From: Escallonia rubra
Lineage: Eukaryota > Streptophyta > Magnoliopsida > Escalloniales > Escalloniaceae
Length of the DNA: 64,000 nucleotides
Reading direction: 5' to 3'
Assembly (NCBI GenBank): GCA_033065855.1
Contig: JAVXUO010003211.1
Coordinates: 22,501 to 86,500 of the forward strand
Shown here: in pieces, positions 55,561 through 64,000 of the stretch
How the letters are laid out: each line of letters begins with the position of its first letter
Position numbering within the stretch: the first letter of the stretch is position 1
The notes under the pieces: generated by a model
Told to the model about the DNA's origin: nothing
The model's input: only the letters and a program-made list of their open reading frames with translations
Databases searched by the model: none
Position numbers and translations under genes: made by a program

Positions 55561-58510
55561 ATGGATTTCAACCCTGGACCTCATGATACATCAATCCTAT
55601 ACGATGACGATAACCACGTCGCGAGGCACGTATTTAACGGTATCGATAGGGGTGTTTTGAAAACATGTCAAAGCACAAGTGGCCATTCCGAGTGGGTACT
55701 GAACGATGAACAAATAGAACTACTACACAATCAAAATATGACGGTTTTCACCGATTGCGGGATTTGGTCTCGGCACGACGATTGCCTTATATCCGCTCTA
55801 GTTGAACGATGGAGGGGCGAGACGAACTCATTTCACTTCCGGTTTGGTGAAATGACTATTACGTTAGAGGACGTCGGATTTATACTTGGAATCCCATGTC
55901 ACGGTAGACCGATTACTTCGAATAAAACATCTGCTTCCATCGCGAAGATGGCTATGCAGTATTTTCCGGGAATTCCGAGGGAAGCTCTTTCAACCAACGG
56001 CATAAAACTTAAATGGCTGAGAGAGCAGTACGGCGAGCTACCGGATGAATACACTCCTCATGATTTTTCGGTGTATACGAAGGCATTCCTTTTGTATATT
56101 ATTGGATCTATATTACTTCCGACGCAAAAGAAAAACACGGTGCATCCGAAGTATATGGTGTTCTTGGAGGATCTTGAATTGGTATACTCATATTCGTGGG
56201 GTTCAGCTGTCCTTGCGCACCTATATCGAGCATTGCACAAAGCTACGAGAAAGGGTGCCAAGTCCATTTCCGCCTGCATCACTCTGTTACAGGTTTGAGC
56301 ATTTATATTCTTCGTTGACGTGTCAATATATTCGTGATTAATAACTAATTCCATATTATGTTTGCATTCACAGGTTTGGTCTTACGAGAGGCTACCCCCG
56401 GGTCGTCCACACCCCGTAGCTGATTCAGATGAGATGTGGCCTAGGGTGTGGGCCTGGGGGCCTAGGCCCAAACGGACTAAACGGGTAGACCCTCACCACA
56501 ATCTAACGTTCTATCGGGGGGAACTAGATATGATGGATGCATCCCAGGTGACGTGGCAGCCATATGGGAATGTGATGCATCTGTTGGATGAGACGTGTTG
56601 GCAACTGCCGGTGTCGTACGTGCTGGCAGGTTTGGTTCGGGTGCCACTTATTCATTTCGAAGTATGTGAGTTTCAGATGCCCGATCGAGCTATGAAACAA
56701 GCTGGCTGTCTACAAGGGATACCAAAACCCGCTGTAGACATGCGGCCATACAGGAGCGGTCGAGGTCCGAATTTTGAGGTGCCTGATGCCTTGAATTTGC
56801 TGAGCGACGAGGTGCAACAGTGGAATACTTGGCAAGAAACGTATGGTAGCCTTGTATCGCTCAAGGACGACGGCACCAGTACTGAGGAGTACCTGCAGTG
56901 GTTTCTCAAGGTGACGCGCACGAGGGTGAATCGCCCTTCCGAAGTGAGGAAGTCATCGTACGCGCCACGTGAGGTCTATGACCAGTTCTGGGCATTGAGC
57001 ATTGTAAGTCAGCTTGAGTGTCGTTTCAATATTTATTTGCGCACCTTCTCGACCATGCCTGAAATGATGACGGTGATTTTTCTATGCATGTTTGTAGGTT
57101 GACAAGGGCACTGAGATGTTCAAGCAGCTCGAGCGGTTTGACTGGTATGTCGCGCATGCGCCTGACAGTTTCAAGAGCTCCGTTGAGTCGTACAAGACTG
57201 ATCTTCACAACTTTGGTGTTGCGTACCGGGGTTACCAAGGGGAACCGTCTAGTCGCTTGCCTCCTGACCCGTTCGGCTCTCAGCCCCAGCCCCAGCCCCA
57301 GAGTCAGGTGTGGGAGCCGTCTAGTGGCTTGCCTCCTGACGCGTACATCCCACAGCCCGAACGTCAGGTGTGGGAGCCGTCTAGTGGCTTGCCTCCTGAC
57401 GCGTACGGGTTTCAGCCCCAGAGTCAGGTGTGGGATCCGTGTAGTCGCTTGCCTCCTGACACGTACGACTTTGTGCCCCAGAGTGAATTCTGGGAGCCGT
57501 CTAGTCGCTTGCCTCCTGACACGTACGACTCTCAGCGCCAGAGTCAGGTGACCCAAGTAGGAATCCAGGCCTCGCGCCCAAGCAACCGGTCGGATAAAGG
57601 ACAAGCGACAAAGCCATTGGGGCGATGAAAGCAGGGTTGGATCGACCGGCACTACTTCGGGCCTGAGCCTGTCAACGATTCAACAGACTTTCCTCTTGGA
57701 ACATTGCTAGGTCACACGGATGTGAGAATGTTGGCACCGGAGACAGATATTTCAAATTTTGTCATGAACGCTTATATAGATCTGCTCCGGATTAGAGAGC
57801 TACGTTATAACCATCGCGAAGATTTGAAGCTTAACATGTATCCCACTTATCTTGTCCCATTAATGGTGACCAGCATGAGGGAGTTCACAGAATCGAGGAG
57901 GCGAGGGGCAGGCATGGGTAAGTGGAAACCAGCTGGAAACTTGTTAGCCCTGTTGACCGCAGAGAATCAATGTCACGCTGCTCATGCGAACCTTGTCATG
58001 ATGCCTTGCCATCACGAACACCACTGGTTCCTATTAGTTCTCTATCCAGCGAACAGAGCGGTCAACATATACGATAGCCTACGGGAGGACTCTCCCTTTC
58101 GGTCGCTGGCACAGACATACAGCGAGTACATCACTGCAGTGGTTAGTTTTTATCGGTTGACCTTGGCTCATAGTATATTCTTATTGTAACATATATTGAT
58201 GACCTTTTTTTATTGTTGGATGCAGACTACTATCTTCTCGCTAGCGTGCCGAGATTATTCGGGGGAATCCATCACCAGGAATTCGACGGTAGATCCTTGG
58301 ACGGTCGAGATGATACAGGACCGACCAAAGCAATATAACAGTCATGATTGCGGGATTTACGTCCTCAAGTACATGGACTACATTGCTCGCTCGGAGGTGC
58401 TCAGATATACGTCGTGGACAAGGAAGGCTGCCTTGACGTTTAGGTATAGGATAGCCTGGGAGCTGAAAAAAAATGAAGCTAGATGGCTTCATTACCATTA
58501 TCCTAATTAG
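55561..58510 (+). CDS. Plant mobile domain-Ulp1 (C48) cysteine protease fusion, five exons
   Basis: Exons: 55,561-56,292; 56,374-57,003; 57,098-57,556; 57,635-58,141; 58,226-58,510. All introns (81, 94, 78, 84 bp) are GT-AG and phase 0; 870 codons. Residues about 45-410 form a plant mobile domain: FHFRFGEMTITLEDVGFILG at 91-110, LLQVWSYERLPPGRP across intron 1, and FEVCEFQMPDRAMKQAGCLQ. Five 20-residue repeats (W-E-P-S-S-x-L-P-P-D-x-Y) make a disordered linker. The C-terminal part is a Ulp1-type SUMO-protease-like domain with a complete catalytic set: His737 (HHEHHWFLLVLY), Asp754 (NIYDSLRED), Gln812 and Cys818 (QYNSHDCGIY). It sits in the mudrB position, driven from the left TIR. Intron 3 is GC-rich and carries the only in-frame stop (TGA 57,626-57,628); if it is not spliced, the protein ends before the protease. 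Substrate unknown. Confidence 0.85.
57241..57550 (+). repeat. Five in-frame 60-bp coding repeats
   Basis: Units start GGGAGCCGTCTAGT[G/C]GCTT and encode (W/G)-(E/D)-P-S-S-(R/G)-L-P-P-D-x-(Y/F) plus a Gln/Pro-rich tail (PQSQV). The first unit is extended by extra PQ codons. They lie between the mobile domain and the protease. Antisense frames of 155-208 codons here are shadows. Confidence 0.9.
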
Positions 58511-58999
58511 CGTGACTATGGTGCAATGAGCAAAGAACCCCTGAAAAAAATGTTCATAATTTTTTTATTGTTGCTATGAATTTGGCGATACAGTGTGCAC
58601 GAATATTAATACATTATAGGATTTTCTGAAAAATTATTTGTCTCGATTTTCGCCTAAATTCATATATATGGCCTATTAGCGTGCCTAAGGGGCAATGAGC
58701 AAAAAAGAAATGACAAAAAAAATTACGAGATTTTTCGGAAGCTATGAATTGGGCCCTAAAGTGTGCCCGAATAGGCCCTTCCTAGGAAAACCCAAAAAAT
58801 AATGTGTCTCGTTTTTCGCCGAAATTCTTACGAATGGGCTAACTAGCGTGCCTGAGGTGCAATGAGCGAAAAAAGGTGACAAAAAAAAGTACAAGATTTT
58901 TCGGAAGAACAAACCAAATCACAAATTAAAGATTCAACAAACCAAATCACAAATTTAAACATTATAAACGTTATTCGTTATACAACTGAAACATTAACC
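58511..58999. repeat. 168-bp tandem repeats between the convergent MULE genes
   Basis: Units begin TAGCGTGxCTxxGGxGCAATGAGC at about 58,508, 58,676 and 58,844 (third copy partial). Each continues with TGACAAAAAAA, GATTTTTCGGAAG, GCTATGAATT and GTCTCGATTTTCGCC. The first copy starts at the protease stop codon. The repeats separate the 3' ends of the two genes and may hold their polyadenylation sites; no protein. Confidence 0.85.
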
Positions 59000-61300
59000 C
59001 TAACACTCTTCATCATCATCGTCCTCCTCGACCATACTGCCAGGTGCAAGACCTAACGCTTTATAATGGTTTCTCTTGTCATGATCAGTCATCTTATTAC
59101 ACAACGCACACTTTCGCAATTTTTTTTGACCCGTTTCTTTTTCAATCGGATTCTTCATGCGTATTTCTCGTTTTTGCCCTTTTGTTTGAGAAATAATTGG
59201 ATCAAAAATGTCGTCCTCCTCACCTTGCATGTTAGTGCCGTCAATGACTGGCTGTTTGGCTCGATTGAATCTACCGGCTCGAGTCGTCCGAGTAGTCGGA
59301 GTGTCCCGTCTTTGTGGATCAGCCATCCTAAACTGTGCATGCTTAGCCGTATCCCGTGCGGCTGCTTCAACTTGATACTTGTACCCATCAAACGTTGACG
59401 CTGCATCCAATGATAAACTGTGCATGATGTTACAAAGGTGATTATATCGCAGCGGCTCAGATTGCTCGAAATCAACTGAAACATTGGGCACGTAAGGAAT
59501 GTGACCGTGGACTCTATTGGCTTCCTTCGTCCACCGTTCCAAGATATACTGTTGAGGGATTTCACTAGCATTCTTCGAGATCAAAACCCTCAACGCGTGT
59601 CGACAAAGTATACCTTTATGCTCAAACAATTGACAGTTGCAATTTACCAACCCGGTGTCCATACATTTAGCCACGGTAAAATGTCTTCTGTTCCTCGGAG
59701 TCGACGAAGAGCACGGATTGGCAAAATTCGTTACGTTCGTCAAAGCATAAACCTTGAGATCTCTGGTGGAATACTCGTGCAACTTTGTCATGCCATATTG
59801 ATTCGACTTTAGTAGTTCTTCTTGAAACTGTCTAAACATTTCCTTGGTATAGACTTGAGCCGCATGAGCCTTCAAAGGTGAAAAGAGTAGTATGGCTCTT
59901 TCCTTGTAAGCCGTAGCCGCGTCGGCTTCTCTCTCACGGTACAATTGCCTATCAACGGCTTTCTGCATCTCCAGTACGAACTCCACTATACTTGAAGACT
60001 GGCTTACGTACCCATCAAAGAATGAATTCATAGCTTCGCTTCTCGAGGTCGTAGTCATTCCGGCTGCAAAAAACTTCTTGGTGTAGGCACCGACCCACTG
60101 TGTCTTGATCGCATACAACGATTGTAACCAGTCATGATTGTGCAAAGAGTAGTCATCCATTAACGTGGCCCACCTCTCCTCGAACACGTCTACCGTCAAC
60201 GATTTCTTCACACATGTATTAAAGTCAGTCTTGAATTCCGGATGGTTTGCATATACATGGTGAAGCCGTTCGGGATATTTGTTGCTTATGTGCCACGTGC
60301 ACAGGCCATGGTGAGTATCTGGAAGGACCTTAGCGATTGCATTTTTCATTGCCAGATCTTGGTCGGTGATGATGGTCTGTGGAGGAATACGATACATTGC
60401 TTGAAGCCACGTTTCAAATAACCACGTAAATGACTCCTCCGTCTCATCCCTAAGCAGGGCAAAGCCAAACGAGATTGACTGATAGTGGTGGTTCACCCCC
60501 GTGAACGGAGCAAAAGGCATAGAGTACTTATTGGTGCGGTATGTGGTGTCAAACGTCACAACATCCCCAAAATTTAGGTAAGCAGCTATAGAACGGGGGT
60601 CCGCCCAAAATATAGTACTAATGCGGTTCTCATCATCGAGTTGGATACTGTAGAAAAATCCAGAATTCTCACTCTGAAGGCACCTGAAGAGATCAATGGT
60701 AGCTTGAGCATCATTCCTACCGAAAGACTCTCTCTTCTGAGCACGAAGTTCATTTCGAAGGTCTACGTCGTTGAAACTCAACTTGTCAATCCCCCCAGCC
60801 TGGCCTGAGAAAACCCCCATCATCTTAGAAGGTGGAATTTTAGCGTCGGCCATTGTTGAAATCAGTTGTCTCTGTGCCGCGCGTATTTCTCGGTGTTGAT
60901 GAATTTGACCAATCATACTAGGGGTGCAAAACTGATGATTATGGCTCAAGTCCAATCCCGTCACAACCCAGTGGTTTTCTTTTTTCCGGTGTACTGCATA
61001 CACATGGGCCTTGCAGCCGGTACCCGAAAATGTGTCGCGTTTTCTTTGTCTTGTTGTCCCTTCGTCACTGATCCGAACGATCGGGGGCACATGCGGTGCT
61101 CCTCTATGACACTCAAATAACCTTGCACCAATTTGATCGGTATTCACCCGTTTTCTACTCGTCTTAGTTCGAATACCGAAACCCATCGTTTTCGAATATG
61201 CTCTGTAGTATGCTTCGACTTCGTCAAGTGTTTGAAAAACTTGATCCAAGTAAGGTGGATCAGAACCTTCACAAAAAATATTTCCTCCAGTTGCATCCAT
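59000..61300 (-). CDS. FAR1-domain Mutator-like transposase
   Basis: Uninterrupted 766-codon gene starting at ATG 61,300. Residues about 26-125 form the FAR1 zinc-binding DNA-recognition domain (VFQTLDEVEAYYRAYSKTMG, C64, C96, H120/H122). Residues about 240-425 are the MULE DDE core: Asp251 (VVTFDTTYRTNKYSMPFAPF), Asp313 (IITDQDLAMKNA), a CTWH motif (C334/H337) and Glu422 (SRSEAMNSFFDGY). A SWIM zinc finger at 554-568 (CNC...CRH) follows, then a C-terminal CALCNKMTDHDKRNH knuckle-like motif and an acidic tail. It should bind the TIRs and cut and rejoin the element in the nucleus. It is convergent with the PMD-Ulp1 gene. The acceptor-like TTTTATTTTTTAG next to the start implies a TIR-derived leader. 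A domesticated FRS gene is unlikely given the flanking TIRs. Confidence 0.96.
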   Translation of the reverse strand: MDATGGNIFCEGSDPPYLDQVFQTLDEVEAYYRAYSKTMGFGIRTKTSRKRVNTDQIGARLFECHRGAPHVPPIVRISDEGTTRQRKRDTFSGTGCKAHVYAVHRKKENHWVVTGLDLSHNHQFCTPSMIGQIHQHREIRAAQRQLISTMADAKIPPSKMMGVFSGQAGGIDKLSFNDVDLRNELRAQKRESFGRNDAQATIDLFRCLQSENSGFFYSIQLDDENRISTIFWADPRSIAAYLNFGDVVTFDTTYRTNKYSMPFAPFTGVNHHYQSISFGFALLRDETEESFTWLFETWLQAMYRIPPQTIITDQDLAMKNAIAKVLPDTHHGLCTWHISNKYPERLHHVYANHPEFKTDFNTCVKKSLTVDVFEERWATLMDDYSLHNHDWLQSLYAIKTQWVGAYTKKFFAAGMTTTSRSEAMNSFFDGYVSQSSSIVEFVLEMQKAVDRQLYREREADAATAYKERAILLFSPLKAHAAQVYTKEMFRQFQEELLKSNQYGMTKLHEYSTRDLKVYALTNVTNFANPCSSSTPRNRRHFTVAKCMDTGLVNCNCQLFEHKGILCRHALRVLISKNASEIPQQYILERWTKEANRVHGHIPYVPNVSVDFEQSEPLRYNHLCNIMHSLSLDAASTFDGYKYQVEAAARDTAKHAQFRMADPQRRDTPTTRTTRAGRFNRAKQPVIDGTNMQGEEDDIFDPIISQTKGQKREIRMKNPIEKETGQKKLRKCALCNKMTDHDKRNHYKALGLAPGSMVEEDDDDEEC

Positions 61301-61896
61301 ATTTATACTGAAATCTAAAAAATAAAAATTATATCATTCTCAACAAGTCATAGAATTAAATAAAAGAAGAATGGACTCTATTTGCAGTGTAATTGTTGGA
61401 AAATTTGTATAATGTAAAATTACCAAAATAGCCCCCGATGAGCGGCAAATTACCGAAATGCCCCCGGGGGTTCATTATCACCATAACGCCCCAAATCAGC
61501 TTCGAAAGCACCTTTCAGGTGCTTTGCTTACATTTCTGGACGAAGCAGTCATTTGAAAAACTGAAAGGGGCAAAGTAACGAAAATACCCCTCTCGGGAAT
61601 GCGAATTACCAAAATGCCCCCTGCCATCAGAAAAGCTTCATAGTTTTTTCAGTCATCGCCCCAACAAGCTTTATCTAATTCACAACTTTAAAGTATAACT
61701 TTTCGGATGTCTCACACCCTTTCCTGAACTAAAAGTGGTTCGGGAAATTCGTGTAATGTAAAATTAGGAAAATAGAACCCGATGAGCGGCAAATTACCGA
61801 AATGGCCCGGGGTTCATTATGACCCCAACGCCCCGCGAAACGGCTTCAAATCAGCCTTCGCTAGGGTGTGCTTACATTTACGGACTGAAAAGACGT
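61301..61896. other. Spacer between transposase start and right TIR
   Basis: On the reverse strand, pyrimidine-rich ATAATTTTTATTTTTTAG precedes the ATG, with possible acceptors at about 61,315 and 61,308. The remainder (61,430-61,896) contains diverged beta-like sequence (CCGATGAGCGGCAAATTACC twice, GCTTACATTT), related to the TIR but not collinear with the other arm. Confidence 0.6.
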
Positions 61897-64000
61897 TCGA
61901 AAAAGTTGAAAGCGTAAAATTACGAGAATACCCCTCTCGGGCGGCGAATTACGAAAATGCCCCCTGGCATCGGGAAAAATCTGAAACGTGCTTTAAGACG
62001 CTATTCTAAGGTTGCTGAGTGCATCCTTGATCTAAAAAGTATTTTAGGGATTTTTCGTCAAAAAATCCCGAACCGGTGTCCGGATCGAGCGCTTAAAAGC
62101 CCGTTCGGCAAAAAATTGCTACCGGCTTCGGAATGGCCCGAATTCCTGGGGAATGGAACTTTCCAACATCCTTAGGGCTCTCAAAAAATTTTCGCGCGAA
62201 ACCGCGCTAGCTTGCTATTTTAAATTACACTGCGAAGTTACAAGGTTGCGCGTATCAGTTAACCCCTTTCCAGTCTTTGGAAAAATCTGAAATTTTTACC
62301 TGATACGTATCTTTTAGAAATAACTAGGGTCTCTTTTTTTCACTTTCGCAAAATCGAGCTCTAGCTATTTTTTATAAATTCGTGAAAAACTGTCTAATTA
62401 AGTTTTCACCTTTGGCGACCCCAACGCCCCGCGAATCGGCTTCAAATCAGCCTTTCAGGTGGTTTGCTTACATTTACGGACTGAAAAGGCGCTCGAAAAA
62501 GTTGAAAGCGTAAAATTACGAGAATACCCCTCTCGGGCGGCGAATAACCGAAATGCCCCCTGGCATCGGAAAAAATCTCAAACGTGCTTTAAGACGCTAT
62601 TCGAAGGTTGCTGAGTGCATCCTTGATCTAAAAAGCATTTTAGGGATTTTTCGTCAAAAAATCCCGAACCGGGATCCGGATCGAGCGCTTAAAAGCCCGT
62701 TCGGCAAAAAATTGCTACCGACTTCGGAATGGCCCGAATTCCTGGGGAATGGAACCCTAGCCGCCTTCGCTAGGGTTTGCTTACATTTACGGACTGAAAA
62801 GGCGCTCGAAAAAGTTGAAAGGGGCAAAATTACGAAAATACCCCTCTCGGGCGGCGAATAACCGAAATGCCCCCTGGCATCGGAAATAATCTCAAACGTG
62901 CTTTAAGACGCTATTCTAAGGTTGCTGAGTCCATCCTTGATCTAAAAAGCATTTTAGGGATTTTTCGTCAAAAAATCCCGAATCGGTGTCCGGATAGAGA
63001 GCTAAAAAGCCCGTTCGGCAAAAAATTGCTACCGGCTTCGGAATGGCCCGAATTCATGGGGAATGGAACTTTCCAACATCCTAGGGTTCTCAAAAAAGTT
63101 TCGCGCGAAATCGCGCTAGCTTGATATTTTAAATTACACTCCGAAGTTACAAGGTTGCGCGTATCAGTTAACCCATTTCCAGTATTTGGAAAAATCTCAA
63201 ATTTTTACATGATACAGATAATTTAAAAATAACTAGGGTCTCTTTTTTACACTTTGGCAAAATCTAGCTCTAGATATTTTTTATAAATTCGTGAAAAATC
63301 ATAATTTTGACGCCCTAAAAAATCGCTATTTCCGAATCTTTCGAATGTAATACCCCGATTTGTAAAAACGTAATTTTGACGCCCTAAACACGAATTTTAG
63401 ACTATGGTAAGAACAATTTAAGCGTATCAACAATTTAAATTAACATTGAATTATAAGAAAATTCAAAATACTTACTTGTTTTGACTTGAAAAAAATGACG
63501 AAGAAATCCACCGATTTTCTTCTAGCGGTTATCCACCGATCTTCTAGCGTAAAATTTTTTGACGAGAAAAAATTGTGGAGATTATGTAGGTGAGATAGGG
63601 AGAATGATGAGAGCGTAAGAAATAATTCGGGGGAAGAGGGTTTTTATAGACAGAAAAGTGAGCCGTGGGAGGGGGGGGCCAACTGATGTTGTGCCATGTG
63701 TCGAAGAGGGGTGGGGGCCAAAACATGGGAGGAAATTGGAGGGACGAGGAAAAGAGGGGGTCTGCCGAAGGGGGGTGGGGGTCTAGGAAAAAAAAATGAC
63801 AAGTGGGGAGGGGGGTGGGGGCTAGGGGGGGAAATGGACAAGTGGGGAGGGGGAGAGGGGTGGGGGCCAAGGGAGGGGGTTACTGCCGAAATTCGGGTGA
63901 GAGAGGCAAGGCCGGAGAAAAAAAAAAAAGGTGGACTGTGCGATTGGCCTTGGGCCAATCGCCTGACTTTCGGGCGATTGGCTTTGGGCCAATCGCCTGA
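61897..64000. repeat. Right terminal inverted repeat of the MULE (outer end beyond window)
   Basis: Mirror image of 52,901-55,005 with only scattered substitutions; for example 61,957-62,175 encodes the same 72-codon chance frame as 54,727-54,945. It includes matching alpha and beta modules, splice donor (63,475), TATA box (63,641-63,648) and two of the palindromic CGATTGGC modules. The final 200-300 bp of the arm and the target duplication are outside the window. Confidence 0.95.
63641..63648 (-). promoter_or_regulatory. TATA box in the right TIR, promoter of the transposase gene
   Basis: Reverse-strand TCTATAAAAACCCTC mirrors the left-arm box. The donor AACAAGTAAG at 63,480-63,471 also mirrors the left arm. 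Splicing to an acceptor at about 61,308-61,315 would remove an intron of about 2.16 kb and join the TIR-encoded first exon to the transposase ATG exon. Confidence 0.7.

Larger units (their letters stand above)
52670..64000. mobile_element. Mutator-like element with PMD-Ulp1 gene and FAR1-type transposase (right end beyond window)
   Basis: Two long inverted arms (52,670-55,005 and 61,897-64,000+) mirror each other about a constant coordinate sum of 116,901-116,902, apart from small differences at the extreme outer end. They enclose two convergent genes. By symmetry the right end should lie near 64,230, giving a total of about 11.6 kb. Transposase family (FAR1 domain, MULE DDE core, SWIM finger) and long TIRs identify a Mutator-like element. 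Pairs of matching stretches in the arms differ by only about one codon per 70-100, so the copy is young. It lies just beside the end of a chromovirus-type LTR. Confidence 0.93.

Noticed and set aside
57026-57652. 208-codon reverse frame and 155-codon forward frame over the PMD-Ulp1 linker
   Set aside because: Shadows of the 60-bp coding repeats; the real frame carries recognisable domains on both sides.

Overview
The window is repeat-dense plant nuclear DNA, almost certainly from an angiosperm. It holds Ty3/Gypsy gag-protease sequence, plant L1-type LINE reverse transcriptase, CACTA TNP2 transposase, hAT and Stowaway-type elements, an Au-like tRNA-derived SINE, FAR1-type MULE transposase, a plant mobile domain (PMD), and plant gene fragments (glycine-rich RNA-binding protein, ARIADNE E3 ligase). 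The species cannot be named from sequence alone. There is no ordinary single-copy host gene; the two largest credible protein genes both belong to one transposon at the right end.

Layout. 1-1,486: reverse-strand gag-protease fragment. 2,700-7,120: CACTA terminus, about 1 kb of degenerate TTAGGG/TTAATTAGGG repeats, a Stowaway-type MITE, and a 1,035-bp hAT element with an exact 8-bp target duplication. About 7,120-15,870: a tandem segmental duplication. Each copy holds a Pack-MULE-like element carrying a glycine-rich RNA-binding protein exon, followed by a decayed reverse-strand LINE; a SINE sits in the first copy only. 17,860-21,217: TG-rich LTR-like remnant and a broken FAR1-type transposase fragment. 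21,218-27,009: a non-autonomous gag-only LTR retrotransposon with both LTRs, primer-binding site, gag-protease frame and two minisatellite arrays. 28,292-37,197: LTR-like blocks. 38,202-40,271: a hAT element holding an intronless ARIADNE fragment. 42,190-44,400: a second LINE. 46,530-49,324: CACTA remnants, including a decayed TNP2 gene. 49,325-52,640: a 3.3-kb LTR followed by a truncated primer-binding site.

The centre of interest is a Mutator-like element from 52,670 to beyond the right edge of the window (mirror symmetry places its end near 64,230). It has near-identical terminal inverted repeats of about 2.3 kb. Inside are two convergent genes: a five-exon PMD-Ulp1 (C48 cysteine protease) fusion on the + strand, and an uninterrupted 766-codon FAR1/MULE/SWIM transposase on the - strand. 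Each TIR carries the same TATA box and splice donor, so both genes probably start in the TIRs, use near-identical non-coding first exons and splice over introns of about 2.1 kb to their start codons. This parallels the mudrA/mudrB layout of maize MuDR, with a PMD-SUMO-protease-like protein in the second-gene position. Both proteins keep their catalytic residues and the arms are almost unmutated, so the element looks young and possibly autonomous. The inner TIR sequence is related to LTR-like DNA at 32.9-33.7 kb.
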